A DNA stretch of 64,000 nt from Agaribacillus aureus (GCA_030442055.1 JAUJEB010000001.1:3286001-3350000); one strand, 5' to 3'. Numbered from the stretch's first letter, positions 45,245-54,984 are shown. Notes: generated by a model not told the origin, from the letters alone. Translations and numbers: made by a program.

Positions 45245-48200
45245 CTAAAAGTTTACACTGATTCCCAATGTCCAGGTCCTGGGTAAGGGAAGGCCCGGAG
45301 GACTATTTAAACCAAGTTCTCTGCCATCGGTTACTGAGGCAATCTGAGAACCGCCGATCAGCGCCGGACCTCCGGCCGAGGCACGGCGTGCTTCAGGGTT
45401 ACCGCCAATAAAGTCAGTGAAAGTGTAAAGATTCTCAACAGAGGTAAAAACCCTGCCATTGGACAATCCTAATTTATTCAGTAATGGACCCGGTAAATTG
45501 TAGGTAAGCGTCACATTTCTTATTCTCAGATAATCTGTTTTTTGGACGCCATGGCTTGAAACGGCGCCAACCGCCGTATCGAACCCATCGGCAGCGGGTG
45601 TTTTCCCATCACCAGGGTTGGACTCCGACACATACCTCCCATCATACCAAAACTCCTTTGATAAGTTGGTTTGCCGAAAAGCCGCACCCACCTGAATCAG
45701 GAAAAAGTCGTAAACAAATGCTCCGGCCTGCCCGTTAAGCAGGGCACTTAGCGCAAAGTTTTTGTATTTTAGATTAGCGGTAATTCCGTATATCCAGTCC
45801 ACGTTGGTATCTCCAATCAACTGGCCATCCGGGCTTAAAAAGTTCCCGATAACACCGTCACCATCCACATCTTCGTATATGAGTGCTCCCGGAGTAGTGA
45901 ATGGTTGACCACTTTGGTCGTCACCTGGTCTTGCAACACCAATAACCTTGGGACCCCGTATTTGCTGTAATTCCCCCCCTACAACCCTTCTTAGCGCTCC
46001 AAAGAAATTTTGGATTTCATCATCCCCTCCCAAATCAAGAATTTCCTGGTCATTGTAAGTCACATTCCCACCAATAGACAGTTCCCAATCAGATGTTTCA
46101 ATTACCCTAGCATTTAAGGTCAATTCCACACCTTTGTTCCGCATGCTACCAATGTTGGTTAAAAACGAAGAATACCCCGATGACGGGACGATGCCCTTAG
46201 TAAGCAAAAGGCTGGTGGTTTCATTATTAAAATAGTCAATGACCAGATTCAGGCGATTACCAACAAAATCTGCATCCAGCCCAATATCCAGTTGCTCGGA
46301 AGTTTCCCAGGTTAAGCTGGGATTACCTGGGTTTCCCAACCTCGTCCCAAAAATGGCGTCATCGCCAAAGGAGTGGCGTACAGTTCCCAGATCTGCTCTC
46401 GCAGAAAAATTGGGAATCGCATTGCTTCCTGTAGTACCATAAGATATCCTCAATTTTCCATTACTCAGAAAATCCAACCCTTTAAAAAAGGACTCCTCAG
46501 AAAACCTCCATCCCAAGGCAAAGGAACCAAATGTTTCATATCTGTTGTTAGCTCCGAATCTTGAACTACCATCGGTTCTAACCGTGGCTGTCAATAGATA
46601 TTTACCTTTTAATCCATAGTTAATCCTGCCCAGGTAAGAAACCAGCGAATTGCCTGTTTTGGAGTTTGAACCATTGAGGTTATCTGAATTGCCAATATTT
46701 ACATTTCTCACTCCTGGCACCTGTAATTCCGAAACGCTGGCTCCAACATTTTCAACATTATTTTGCTGAAGGGTAAATCCTGCCAGCACATCAAAGGAAT
46801 GATCACCCCACTCTCTTTTATAGTTAACTGTATTTTCATTCAGCCAACCGATTTCCTGACGCTGATTGGTATTGATGGAAGAAACCGGAGACAACTGAAT
46901 TGGTACGGTCTGTCCAACGGTCGGCAAATAATATGTTTCACTTTTATCACTTGCAATATTGGTGGAAATGGATGATTTCAAGCTTAAACCCTGAATTACT
47001 TCAACACTTACATTTACCCCCCCTAACAATCGGAATAAGGTACGGTCGAAATCATAATTTTGCATTGTTTCCAATGGATTGCCAACCGGTAGAGATCCTG
47101 GTAAATCCGAGTTCATGGAATAGGTACCATCGGGCCTGTTTACCGGTAATATCGGTGCCAGCAAAACGGCCTGCGCATATAAAGATGACCAGTCGACATC
47201 ATCGGTACCGGGGCTATTTCTTTTGATGGTAGTTAAATTTGGAGCAAGATTCAACCCTACAGTAATCCTGTCCGAAGGTCTGAAATCAATCTTAGCCCTG
47301 GCAGAATATTTTTTATGACCTTCTCCCTTTATTACGCCTTGTTGATCTATATAATTACCCGACAACAAATAGTTGACTTTTCCGGACCCTCCGGATGCTG
47401 ATAAGGCATAGTTTTGAAACGATCCATTTTGAAAAATAAGATCCTGCCAGTCGGTATCTGTTTGACCATCCCAATTATTAGCAATGAAATCCGGGACAGT
47501 CCCACCATTCTTTTCGGTATGAAACTGAACATATTCTTCCGCATTCAACACCTCAAAACGAGCCCCTTCCGGTACACTTGCAACGCCGCTGGTCACGGTC
47601 AAGTTTAAATTAGACCTTCCCTCTTTTCCTGATTTTGTTGTAATGATAATGACGCCATTGGCACCTCTTGAACCATAAATTGCCGTGGAAGAAGCATCTT
47701 TTAGCACGTCCACAGACTGAATATCGGCAGGGTTAATAGCCTGCGCATTTCTTTGATCCGTGGGAAACCCATCTATGACCCACAGCGGTTGTGTTCCCGC
47801 GGTAATGGACCCGAGGCCCCTGATTGATACCGTACCCAGCTCGCCAGGAGAGGAAGCCCGCTGGGCAATATTTAATCCGGGTATAAGACCTTGTATGGCC
47901 TCTTCTACAGAGGTGATTGGTCTCGAGGCAATTTGACTTGCTTCCACCGAGGCAATGGATCCGGTAACATCCTTTTTCTGTTGCGTACCGTAGCCTATCA
48001 CCACTATCTCAGAAAGGGCGGCGATATCAGGAGTAAGCGATATATCAACAACAGACCTTCCGTCGATCTCCACTTCTTCGGAAATATATCCCACATAAGA
48101 AAATACCAAAACCTGGGCGTCATCTGGAATGGACAATTTATAATTTCCGTCCATATTAGTGATGGTACCAATGTCAGTATCCTTTATTAAAACATTAACT

Positions 48201-48652
48201 CCCGGCAAACCGCCTCCATTCTCGTCTGTTACTTTACCTGATATTTCCCTGTCGAAAGCAGCTATCTCCTTAATCAATGGACCCTGACTTTTCTTTTTTG
48301 CCACATGAATGATATTATTCACTCTTCTGAAGCTGAGCTCAGTGGTCTCTGAAACCTGCCTAAGTAAATTGGCCAAGGATTCATTCGAAAAATTTAAAGA
48401 GAATCGCCTGGGATTCCTGGCAACGCTTTGTGGATAGGCAAAGCTGAACCCGGTGATGTTTTCAATTTCTGATAGCGCCTCTTTTAAAGTTGTATTTTTA
48501 AAATCAACCGAGACATAAATATTTTCCCAACTTGTCTGTTGCCCATAACCGCTACTGGCGATTAGCATAGTGCCAAACAAACACTGAAGTAGGATACCGT
48601 AAAACGAATATTTAGCCACGATGTAAACTTGTCGTAAAAGTTTTAACTTCAT
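45245..48652 (-). CDS. SusC/RagA-family TonB-dependent transporter with STN signalling domain
   Basis: A 1135-residue outer-membrane transporter. After the signal peptide comes an STN domain (about 45-115; VDFKNTTLKEALSEIENITGFSFAY), which contacts a FecR-type anti-sigma factor, then a carboxypeptidase-regulatory-like domain (about 138-215; GKVTDENGGGLPGVNVLIKDT), the TonB-dependent plug (VVIGYGTQQKKDVTGSIASV, DVLKDASSTAIYGSRGANGVI) and a long barrel ending in LGISVNF. The STN domain and the upstream sigma/FecR pair show that transport is coupled to transcription of this locus. Confidence 0.96.
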   Translation of the reverse strand: MKLKLLRQVYIVAKYSFYGILLQCLFGTMLIASSGYGQQTSWENIYVSVDFKNTTLKEALSEIENITGFSFAYPQSVARNPRRFSLNFSNESLANLLRQVSETTELSFRRVNNIIHVAKKKSQGPLIKEIAAFDREISGKVTDENGGGLPGVNVLIKDTDIGTITNMDGNYKLSIPDDAQVLVFSYVGYISEEVEIDGRSVVDISLTPDIAALSEIVVIGYGTQQKKDVTGSIASVEASQIASRPITSVEEAIQGLIPGLNIAQRASSPGELGTVSIRGLGSITAGTQPLWVIDGFPTDQRNAQAINPADIQSVDVLKDASSTAIYGSRGANGVIIITTKSGKEGRSNLNLTVTSGVASVPEGARFEVLNAEEYVQFHTEKNGGTVPDFIANNWDGQTDTDWQDLIFQNGSFQNYALSASGGSGKVNYLLSGNYIDQQGVIKGEGHKKYSARAKIDFRPSDRITVGLNLAPNLTTIKRNSPGTDDVDWSSLYAQAVLLAPILPVNRPDGTYSMNSDLPGSLPVGNPLETMQNYDFDRTLFRLLGGVNVSVEVIQGLSLKSSISTNIASDKSETYYLPTVGQTVPIQLSPVSSINTNQRQEIGWLNENTVNYKREWGDHSFDVLAGFTLQQNNVENVGASVSELQVPGVRNVNIGNSDNLNGSNSKTGNSLVSYLGRINYGLKGKYLLTATVRTDGSSRFGANNRYETFGSFALGWRFSEESFFKGLDFLSNGKLRISYGTTGSNAIPNFSARADLGTVRHSFGDDAIFGTRLGNPGNPSLTWETSEQLDIGLDADFVGNRLNLVIDYFNNETTSLLLTKGIVPSSGYSSFLTNIGSMRNKGVELTLNARVIETSDWELSIGGNVTYNDQEILDLGGDDEIQNFFGALRRVVGGELQQIRGPKVIGVARPGDDQSGQPFTTPGALIYEDVDGDGVIGNFLSPDGQLIGDTNVDWIYGITANLKYKNFALSALLNGQAGAFVYDFFLIQVGAAFRQTNLSKEFWYDGRYVSESNPGDGKTPAADGFDTAVGAVSSHGVQKTDYLRIRNVTLTYNLPGPLLNKLGLSNGRVFTSVENLYTFTDFIGGNPEARRASAGGPALIGGSQIASVTDGRELGLNSPPGLPLPRTWTLGISVNF

Positions 48653-48696
48653 ATCTTTGTACAGTTTGGTGATAAATTATTTTCATCAAATTTTGA

Positions 48697-48783
48697 CACT
48701 TTAGAAAACCATTTCTGTGGCCAAACAGTAAAACACGATTTTCTAAAGTGAATACCTGAGCTAGTTGATAAGATCAACTAGCT
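48697..48783. promoter_or_regulatory. Leader with two long inverted repeats upstream of susC
   Basis: CACTTTAGAAAA (48697-48708) is the exact complement of TTTTCTAAAGTG (48739-48750), 30 bases apart, and AGCTAGTTGAT-AAG-ATCAACTAGCT (48759-48783) is a perfect 11-bp hairpin. The second has a T-run only on the plus strand, so it is a poor terminator for susC-direction transcription. Both could shape the susC leader RNA. Confidence 0.6.
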
Positions 48784-48819
48784 TTTTTCTTTAACTCGTA
48801 TCGTTCATGATTTTTTCAT

Positions 48820-49872
48820 TTATTTAATAATTACCGTCTTGTCTTGTATCTCAAATTGGAAATCAAGCGAAAAGCTCATCCCATTCAACACCGATTTCAA
48901 TGACTCATTTTTATAGTTCCCCGTAAAACGTTCCTCGATTTTATGTGGGCGTTTGATAACAAAATCAATCCCATACCACCGCTCCAGCATTTTTATTATA
49001 TCCTCAAAGCTGCTGTTATTAAAATAGAGTGTATTTTCTCTCCACGCCAGCTTCTCAATTGGATTAAATACCGTTTTTTCAATGCTTTGATTGTTTTGAT
49101 TGTATATTGCCATCTCGGTTGGCAAAAGTTGCACATTCCCTATATCCGATGAATTTCCGGAGACTTTAACCTTTCCTGTAACAAGCGCTACCTCCACGTT
49201 ATCGCCGGTATAGGCCTTGACGTTGAAGGACGTACCCAACACACTGGTGCTTAATTTATCCGTTTTTACAATGAACGGTCTTAATGAATCTTTCCTGATT
49301 TCGAAGAAAGCCTCCCCCTCTAAAGTCACTTCCCGAATAGTCGATGGGAAGTTCTCCGGAAAGGTTAATTTACTATCGGCATTCAGCTTTACAATAGATC
49401 CATCAGGCAGTTTGAGGGTGGTTTTTATGCCTTTAGGGGTTTTCTTTTCTATGTATACAACCGAACGCTCTGCAGAAGACGTTTCCGGCAAGGAATTTTG
49501 AAATATATATAGATAGGTCAGTAAAGCCGGTATCAATAAAACGGATGCAGCAACCATTATCCTTTTTATATAGACGGGTGCAATTGATCTTCCGGAATTA
49601 CCATCATCGAGTTTCGTCTGCTTGGTATTTTCCTCCATGTAACCGGCGAATCTTTCCAGCTCGATATCAATTTCATCAGGCCCCAGTTCAATTTGCTCCG
49701 TATACTGCGTGCGAATAAAATCCATAGCCAGCTGAACACTCTTCAGTTTTTCCGGATGATCTTTTATCCAACGCTCCCAGTAGGTTTTATTCCCTGCATT
49801 GGAATTTAATACAAATTCCCTGAACGAATCATTGCTAATCAAATCTGATATTTCGGAAAAGTTTTCTTTCAC
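48820..49872 (-). CDS. FecR-family anti-sigma factor
   Basis: A 350-residue inner-membrane protein with GTG start. A cytoplasmic N-terminal part contains TYWERWIKDHPE. One membrane helix (about 108-125; IMVAASVLLIPALLTYLYIF) precedes the periplasmic FecR domain (about 138-235; GIKTTLKLPDGSIVKLNADSKL, EVTLEGEAFFEI) and a C-terminal DUF4974-type domain (FEDIIKMLERWYGIDFVI). It receives the signal from the SusC STN domain and controls the ECF sigma factor encoded next to it. Confidence 0.94.
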   Translation of the reverse strand: MKENFSEISDLISNDSFREFVLNSNAGNKTYWERWIKDHPEKLKSVQLAMDFIRTQYTEQIELGPDEIDIELERFAGYMEENTKQTKLDDGNSGRSIAPVYIKRIMVAASVLLIPALLTYLYIFQNSLPETSSAERSVVYIEKKTPKGIKTTLKLPDGSIVKLNADSKLTFPENFPSTIREVTLEGEAFFEIRKDSLRPFIVKTDKLSTSVLGTSFNVKAYTGDNVEVALVTGKVKVSGNSSDIGNVQLLPTEMAIYNQNNQSIEKTVFNPIEKLAWRENTLYFNNSSFEDIIKMLERWYGIDFVIKRPHKIEERFTGNYKNESLKSVLNGMSFSLDFQFEIQDKTVIIK

Positions 49873-50068
49873 TTCGACTTGTTTATTGGTATGTATAATT
49901 TGATGGTGATTTGTCCCGGTTTTTTTTATTTTTTCTTACTAAATCTTCTCTTGGTTGGAAGGAGAACTTCAAAACCATCCCAGGTCAAAGCGTTATGCGT
50001 TTGAAAAATACCGACCGGAAATATGCCAGAGGGCAAATGGATGTATTTACTTCACAAAAGATTTTTTG

Positions 50069-50650
50069 CTAGCTGAAAAGAAGAAAAACGATAATGGCCA
50101 TGGATTGCTTTAATGCCTTCATGGCTTCATGCATGATGTTGCGGACAGACTTGTATTTTAAGGATGTCAGTTTTACTATTTCCTCATAATCCAATCCTTC
50201 ATAGTATTTCAATTCTACTACTTCCCGTTGTCTGTTGGTGAGTTTTTGCATGGCCACCTGTAACTTTCTCTGATCCTCTCTTAGTGACTCATTGTGAATA
50301 AGCTCTTCTTCAAAAGAAAAAATCAGTTCCGTCTGAAAATCACCCTGGGCTGAGGTATTATTTATTTTATTTTTCCTTTTTAGCTGGGTATACAAGGATC
50401 TTCTGAGGTATTCGTGCAGATATGAATTCACAAAAGTAACTTCAGGCAGCGAGGCCCTTTTTTCCCAAATGGTACAGAACATTTCATGGATACAATCCTT
50501 GGTCAATTCCGGATCCAGGGAGAGTTTTATTCCGTATTTATAGAGTCTGAGATAGTAATTTTCATAGATTGAAGAAATGGCCTGATTGTCTCCCTTTTTA
50601 AAAGAGATCCAAAGTTCCTTGTCATTTTTTCTCTTGATCGGATCTTTCAT
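50069..50650 (-). CDS. ECF sigma factor (FecI-like, Bacteroidota type)
   Basis: A 193-residue sigma factor with region 2 (ISSIYENYYLRLYKYGIKLSLDPELTKDCIHEMFCTIWEKR) and region 4 (LTNRQREVVELKYYEGLDYEEIVKLTSLKYKSVRNIMHEAMKAL). The ATG at 50650 is preferred over a TTG two codons upstream. It probably directs transcription of the susC-susD-glucosidase genes when released from FecR. It has a hydrophobic C-terminal tail (IIVFLLFS), seen in related Bacteroidota sigma factors. Confidence 0.92.
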   Translation of the reverse strand: MKDPIKRKNDKELWISFKKGDNQAISSIYENYYLRLYKYGIKLSLDPELTKDCIHEMFCTIWEKRASLPEVTFVNSYLHEYLRRSLYTQLKRKNKINNTSAQGDFQTELIFSFEEELIHNESLREDQRKLQVAMQKLTNRQREVVELKYYEGLDYEEIVKLTSLKYKSVRNIMHEAMKALKQSMAIIVFLLFS

Positions 50651-51082
50651 AACCAATCCTCAAAGCCTTGTCATTTCCTTGGTGACAGATCACCAAATTC
50701 GCCTGGCAAAGAATTATATGAATGAAAACTACCTTTGCAAGTCAAAGTCTAGCCATCATAGAGAAAATGGTAATATCCTCACTTACATTGCCTTGGAATT
50801 CAGTAAAGCCTGATGATAAATGTATCAAAATATTGGTTGGCTTTCTAACAAAGAATTCACCTTTACCAATACTATTTTTGCAAAAAATATCGCCTTATTA
50901 AAAATATCGCAAAAATGAGTTTATCATTGTCAGCGGAATGTCTCACCGGCACGCTCCACTTTTGGGTTGGAATGAGCCCTGTTGATAACTTCAATTGATC
51001 CCATTCTACGCATCAATGATTATCACTTAACAAAATACCCGTATAGGTACCAACAGGGCACCTCTGTTTTTTAAGAATTATG
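50651..51082. other. Upstream region of the sigma gene
   Basis: Over 400 bases without a gene. It should contain the promoter of the sigma/fecR unit on the right and the 3' flank of the beta-propeller gene. No clear operator or terminator recognised. Confidence 0.4.
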
Positions 51083-52045
51083 TTATTTCAAAGGCACACC
51101 CTCCAGGGCTTTGCCATTGGTGGTAAGTATCTGAAAGTGATGCACTTTATATGGACCTTCGTAGGTCCATACGATTTCTTTTTGAGGTGTCACCTCAAAA
51201 AGCTTGATGTCCCCTTTGGTGCCGTAGCTGGCAATAACAGTATTCCCGTTACTTAATCGCTGGGCGCCACAAGGATCTGCAAACGGGTCGCCTTCCACAT
51301 CATCATTGGACATTTTCCAAACAATGGTTCCTTCCGAATCCACTTCAATGGTTTTGTTGCCGTGGGTCAGGTTGATGACCGTGTTACCGTTGGCCAGCCT
51401 GATTGCGGTGAATGGCCAGTTTTCTGCCTCCCTTCCTCCAAGTTCAGGCCGGTCTGTCATAAAAGTTTTTACTATTTCACCTTCCGGCGTGTACTCCTTC
51501 ACCGCGAATGCCAGCAAGTGCGGCACCAGGTAGTTACCATTGGGAAGTTTCCTTGCCATCCGCGTTTGCATGTGGGCGTTGTCGGTTTCCGGTTGTAAAG
51601 GTAGCTGGTGAAGTATTTCCCCGTCTTTATTAACCTCTATAATTCTGGGATTATTTCCAAGCTCCGTAATCATGGTGACGCCATTTTCTAGTCTAACCGC
51701 TGTACCAAGCTCCCGATTGGATTCATGGCGTACGTAGGTGAAAACAACCTCTTTCTCCCGGGTAAACTCCTTTATGGTATCTGACCAACAAATCAGTATA
51801 TTGCCGTTGGGAAGCACAAACCCGTCCCGCGCAGATTTCCTGCCTGCGTCCCAGATAACTTCATTTTGCTCATCGATAATACCGGTAAACTGCGGGCCCG
51901 CCACAAAAAAGGAGTGGGTGATGGCGTTCGGAGCCGCGTCGGCCTGTGCTGCTTCTTGCTTGTCTTGATTGGCATTTTGGCCGGATTGCCGGCAGCCCGC
52001 AAATATCGCGGCTATTATGGCTACGTAGTAAAAACAATGTCTCAT
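51083..52045 (-). CDS. Beta-propeller lipoprotein (arylsulfotransferase-like fold)
   Basis: A 320-residue lipoprotein (lipobox IFAGC) built of repeats of the form LPNGNILI...F...EVVFTY, LENGVTMIT...IIEVNKDGEI, LPNGNYLVPH...EYTPEGEIVKTF, LANGNTVINL...TIEVDSEGTIVWK and LSNGNTVIAS...EVTPQKEIVWTY. These match PQQ-like or ASST-like propeller blades. Active-site His residues of true arylsulfotransferases are not obvious, so binding may be its role. Same direction as the AroE-like gene upstream, 95 bases apart. Confidence 0.75.
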   Translation of the reverse strand: MRHCFYYVAIIAAIFAGCRQSGQNANQDKQEAAQADAAPNAITHSFFVAGPQFTGIIDEQNEVIWDAGRKSARDGFVLPNGNILICWSDTIKEFTREKEVVFTYVRHESNRELGTAVRLENGVTMITELGNNPRIIEVNKDGEILHQLPLQPETDNAHMQTRMARKLPNGNYLVPHLLAFAVKEYTPEGEIVKTFMTDRPELGGREAENWPFTAIRLANGNTVINLTHGNKTIEVDSEGTIVWKMSNDDVEGDPFADPCGAQRLSNGNTVIASYGTKGDIKLFEVTPQKEIVWTYEGPYKVHHFQILTTNGKALEGVPLK

Positions 52046-52140
52046 ACTGTCGGTTGGCGTTTAGTTAATTTCAGGGTTGTCGGGATCTGTCTCCCGGAAT
52101 TGATAGATATCTTCCTTACAGTTTATAAGTAAAAGCATTT

Positions 52141-52992
52141 TTACGTTCCAAAAGCCTTGGTGAGCGCGGCTTTCATAACGTCGGCAGATGCATCAGCGCC
52201 GGTCCACATTTTAAAACCAATGGTGCCCTGATAAACCAGCATCCCCAATCCATTAATTGTCTCGCACCCTTTCTTCCTGGCTTCTTGTAAAAATATCGTA
52301 TCCGGCGGATTCGGTATGACATCACAGACAATAGTAGCTGCGGTTAGGTGATTATAATCAATGTCCGGAAACGCTTCAACGTGAGGGAATAATCCGATGG
52401 AGGTAGCATTCACCAGGATGTCCGTCCCATCAGGGATCTGGTAGGCTTTGTTCCAGGCGACGAATTTGGCGCTGGCAGCAGTCTTTTGATCAATTAATTC
52501 CGCCAATGCCGCTCCTTTCTCCTCCGAGCGATTGACCACCGTGATGTCCGATGCCCCGGCCAACGCCATTTCTACGGCGATCGCTCTTGCCGCACCTCCG
52601 GCGCCCAGTATCACCATACTTTTACCATCCGGATTAATGGACGCTTCCACCAGTGAACGAACAAAACCCTTGCCATCGGTGTTTTCGCCAATAAGCTTAT
52701 CCCCCTCTCTCCGAACTGTGTTGACAGCGCCAATAAGCGCTGCATCAGGCGCTATTTCATCCAAATACTTCATCACCTCAATTTTATGGGGAATGGTCAA
52801 ATTGATCCCTTTCATGTTAAGGGCCCTAAGACCTTTGACAGCATCTTCCAGCTGATCCGGTTTTACTTCAATGGTTAAATACCGCCAGTCAAGTTCCAGG
52901 TCCCTGAAAGCGGCCTCCTGCATAACAATTGTGGGGTTTTCTGCTACCGGATGGCCAAAAACTCCCACCAGCTCCGATTTATAGTTAGTCAA
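52141..52992 (-). CDS. Shikimate dehydrogenase-like protein with altered substrate site
   Basis: A 283-residue AroE-fold enzyme starting at TTG. Conserved: GINLTIPHK (catalytic Lys70), GAVNT (Asn91), ENTDGKGF (Asp106), Rossmann VILGAGGAARAI and C-terminal GLGMLVYQG. However, the N-terminal loop that normally reads GxPIxHSxSPxxHN here reads GHPVAENPTIVMQE: both Ser that hold the shikimate carboxylate are replaced (Asn19 and Thr21), as are the His residues. It may reduce a different hydroxy/keto acid. Its place next to a carbohydrate-utilisation locus and a propeller lipoprotein, and not with aromatic-biosynthesis genes, supports this. Confidence 0.82.
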   Translation of the reverse strand: MTNYKSELVGVFGHPVAENPTIVMQEAAFRDLELDWRYLTIEVKPDQLEDAVKGLRALNMKGINLTIPHKIEVMKYLDEIAPDAALIGAVNTVRREGDKLIGENTDGKGFVRSLVEASINPDGKSMVILGAGGAARAIAVEMALAGASDITVVNRSEEKGAALAELIDQKTAASAKFVAWNKAYQIPDGTDILVNATSIGLFPHVEAFPDIDYNHLTAATIVCDVIPNPPDTIFLQEARKKGCETINGLGMLVYQGTIGFKMWTGADASADVMKAALTKAFGT

Positions 52993-53206
52993 TTTACCGA
53001 TCTGATTTAGGTTAAAATATTATTAACCTCCAACTTTAAAAAATAAATCGTAAAATACCAGACAATAGCGTAAAATTGGTAAAAATAGTTTGAATATTTG
53101 AATCACCTATTGACCGTACCATCTGGTATTTTATGGATCTGACTAGAAAGGATTAACTTCAAGAGTTCAGGATTCAAATACAATAAGAATAACAACAAAC
53201 AACAAT

Positions 53207-53323
53207 ATGAATGAATTTTGGGAAGAAGCATTTAAAGAAAAACAGGAATTGCGGGGTTCAGAACCCGCGAAATCTACCATATTGGCAAATGATTTCGCAA
53301 TAAGACCAAATCAATTTAGATAA
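53207..53323 (+). pseudogene. Truncated N-terminus of a SAM-dependent methyltransferase
   Basis: A 38-codon frame reads MNEFWEEAFKEKQELRGSEP, then AKSTILANDFAIRP. This is the opening of a Bacteroidota class I methyltransferase (typically MNEFWE-x-x-FKEKQ-x-WG-x-EPA-S-x-x-x-x-DFF-V), but it stops before the GxGxG cofactor loop and no continuation is found downstream. I recognise the opening from memory of the family; it is a relic. Confidence 0.55.
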
Positions 53324-53470
53324 AAAAAACGGCTTATACATCATATAAACTTTATTGCCTGCAGAAAAATTGTTGTTATATTTATGCACCGGTGCATTTT
53401 ATTTTGGTATTAAGAAACGAAATCACACCAGACATCAAAGTTTATACAAGTTGTTAATTGCGATCAGGTG

Positions 53471-54955
53471 ATGTTAAAATACATTACTTTATTATTACAA
53501 TTTTTTATATGCTATCAGGTACAAGCACAAAGTGCTGACACACTATTTTATAAAGGGAATTACTCGTTAAAATATCGTTATCTTAATAAAAACGATTCCA
53601 TCAATGCTGCAAAAGAGATTTTTAAGCTATGTCAATTGGATAGCGGACTATTTGACCAACTAGATTTTACTTTTCAAATATTACGTGATGGTTCACTAAG
53701 TAATATAAAAGTCACAGGTGACCTATCATATTACAAAGCTCCTGAGCTATCAGCAAGGTTAAGTTCACTAAAACTTTTCAAACCAGTAGCGCTCAATAGC
53801 ATTGTCTATGCATCTTTTCATCTGAAAGGAAATGGAGAGCTCATCCATTCCAAAGATTCCGACTCATCGGAGTTTTTTGTTGACATTCCTTTGTCAAACT
53901 CAGATTTTTTTAAAATCAGGCAAAATATCGTAAAACGAATAAAGGCGAGCTTCAACTCAACTGATGAGAAAGTCAAAACTTTTATTGAGCTAACTATGAA
54001 AATTGGTGAGCCAATCAAAGAAATAAAAATAATTAAAGGAACAAGCCTCCAAAATGATCAAATAGTTGTTGGCATGTTAGCTGAGGAAGTATTTGATAAT
54101 AAAGATTATATCTATCGCGTCCATCGAAATACTGCTGGAATGAGAAAATCGATAGAGATAATTCTTCCAATTGTAACACCTGCTATTAGACAAGATAGCC
54201 TTGTGTTGCCTTTTAAATTGACCCCCTTTCCCAAATACCGTTTAAAACGAAAAACTCGATATGACGGAATTAACCTGAGAGGTAGTGATAGAAAAGAATA
54301 CATTAACGACAGTAGTTTGATAAAAATAGCTGAGGTAAATTATTTGTATGACAAGAACAATCAAATCGATAAGATTCAAAGATTTTTCATTACTGAAGAT
54401 TCGTCTTTTACCAGGACTGATTCTATAGTCTACCATAAACCGGATTCAGTTACTATGTTCGACTTAGAGAATGGTTATTCCCAAGTAAAAAAACTTTTCA
54501 ACTACCCTTATCATCTTCAGGAACTGATTTCAAGAAAAAAAATGACTTATTCAAATGGCGTAAATGAGGTATATTCATTCGTTAAAAATAATGGACGCAT
54601 TATAAGTTGTGAGTCGAGAAGAAGCTATAATTCCCATTTTAAGACTAAAGAGGAAAAGAGCATATCCCGCTATCATTATGACAGCCTAGGACGGATCGGT
54701 TCAATAACTCACAATAAAAATAACACTAATGTAACGACCTATTACAAGTATTACGATGGAGGCTATCTAGAATTAACACCAGGTAGTTTTTGGGTCGCTG
54801 CAGACTATTATTTCTTTGATAATGATGGATATCTTATTGCCCGGATAAATGAGTCGGATACGCAACCTTTCATTACAAAATACGAGTATGAGCCAGGTTG
54901 GGGTAACGCTTCTCTATTTGAAAATAGTTCTTTGTTGGATCCTCCTATCTATTAA
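53471..54955 (+). CDS. Secreted protein with TonB-C-like and YD-repeat-like parts
   Basis: A 494-residue protein with signal peptide (YQVQAQ). Residues about 55-120 and 150-215 look like two TonB-C-type domains (FTFQILRDGSLSNIKVTGD; ELTMKIGEPIKEIKIIKG). The C-terminal half has YD/RHS-like strands (YHYDSLGRIGSITH, YEYEPGWGN), as in cell-wall-associated proteins that handle surface polymers. No catalytic site seen. The ATG is chosen over a GTG directly before it. AT-rich and isolated between two gene relics, consistent with recent arrival. Confidence 0.6.
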   Translation: MLKYITLLLQFFICYQVQAQSADTLFYKGNYSLKYRYLNKNDSINAAKEIFKLCQLDSGLFDQLDFTFQILRDGSLSNIKVTGDLSYYKAPELSARLSSLKLFKPVALNSIVYASFHLKGNGELIHSKDSDSSEFFVDIPLSNSDFFKIRQNIVKRIKASFNSTDEKVKTFIELTMKIGEPIKEIKIIKGTSLQNDQIVVGMLAEEVFDNKDYIYRVHRNTAGMRKSIEIILPIVTPAIRQDSLVLPFKLTPFPKYRLKRKTRYDGINLRGSDRKEYINDSSLIKIAEVNYLYDKNNQIDKIQRFFITEDSSFTRTDSIVYHKPDSVTMFDLENGYSQVKKLFNYPYHLQELISRKKMTYSNGVNEVYSFVKNNGRIISCESRRSYNSHFKTKEEKSISRYHYDSLGRIGSITHNKNNTNVTTYYKYYDGGYLELTPGSFWVAADYYFFDNDGYLIARINESDTQPFITKYEYEPGWGNASLFENSSLLDPPIY

Positions 54956-54984
54956 ACAATAGTATCCCGCTTAGTTAAAAAAGC

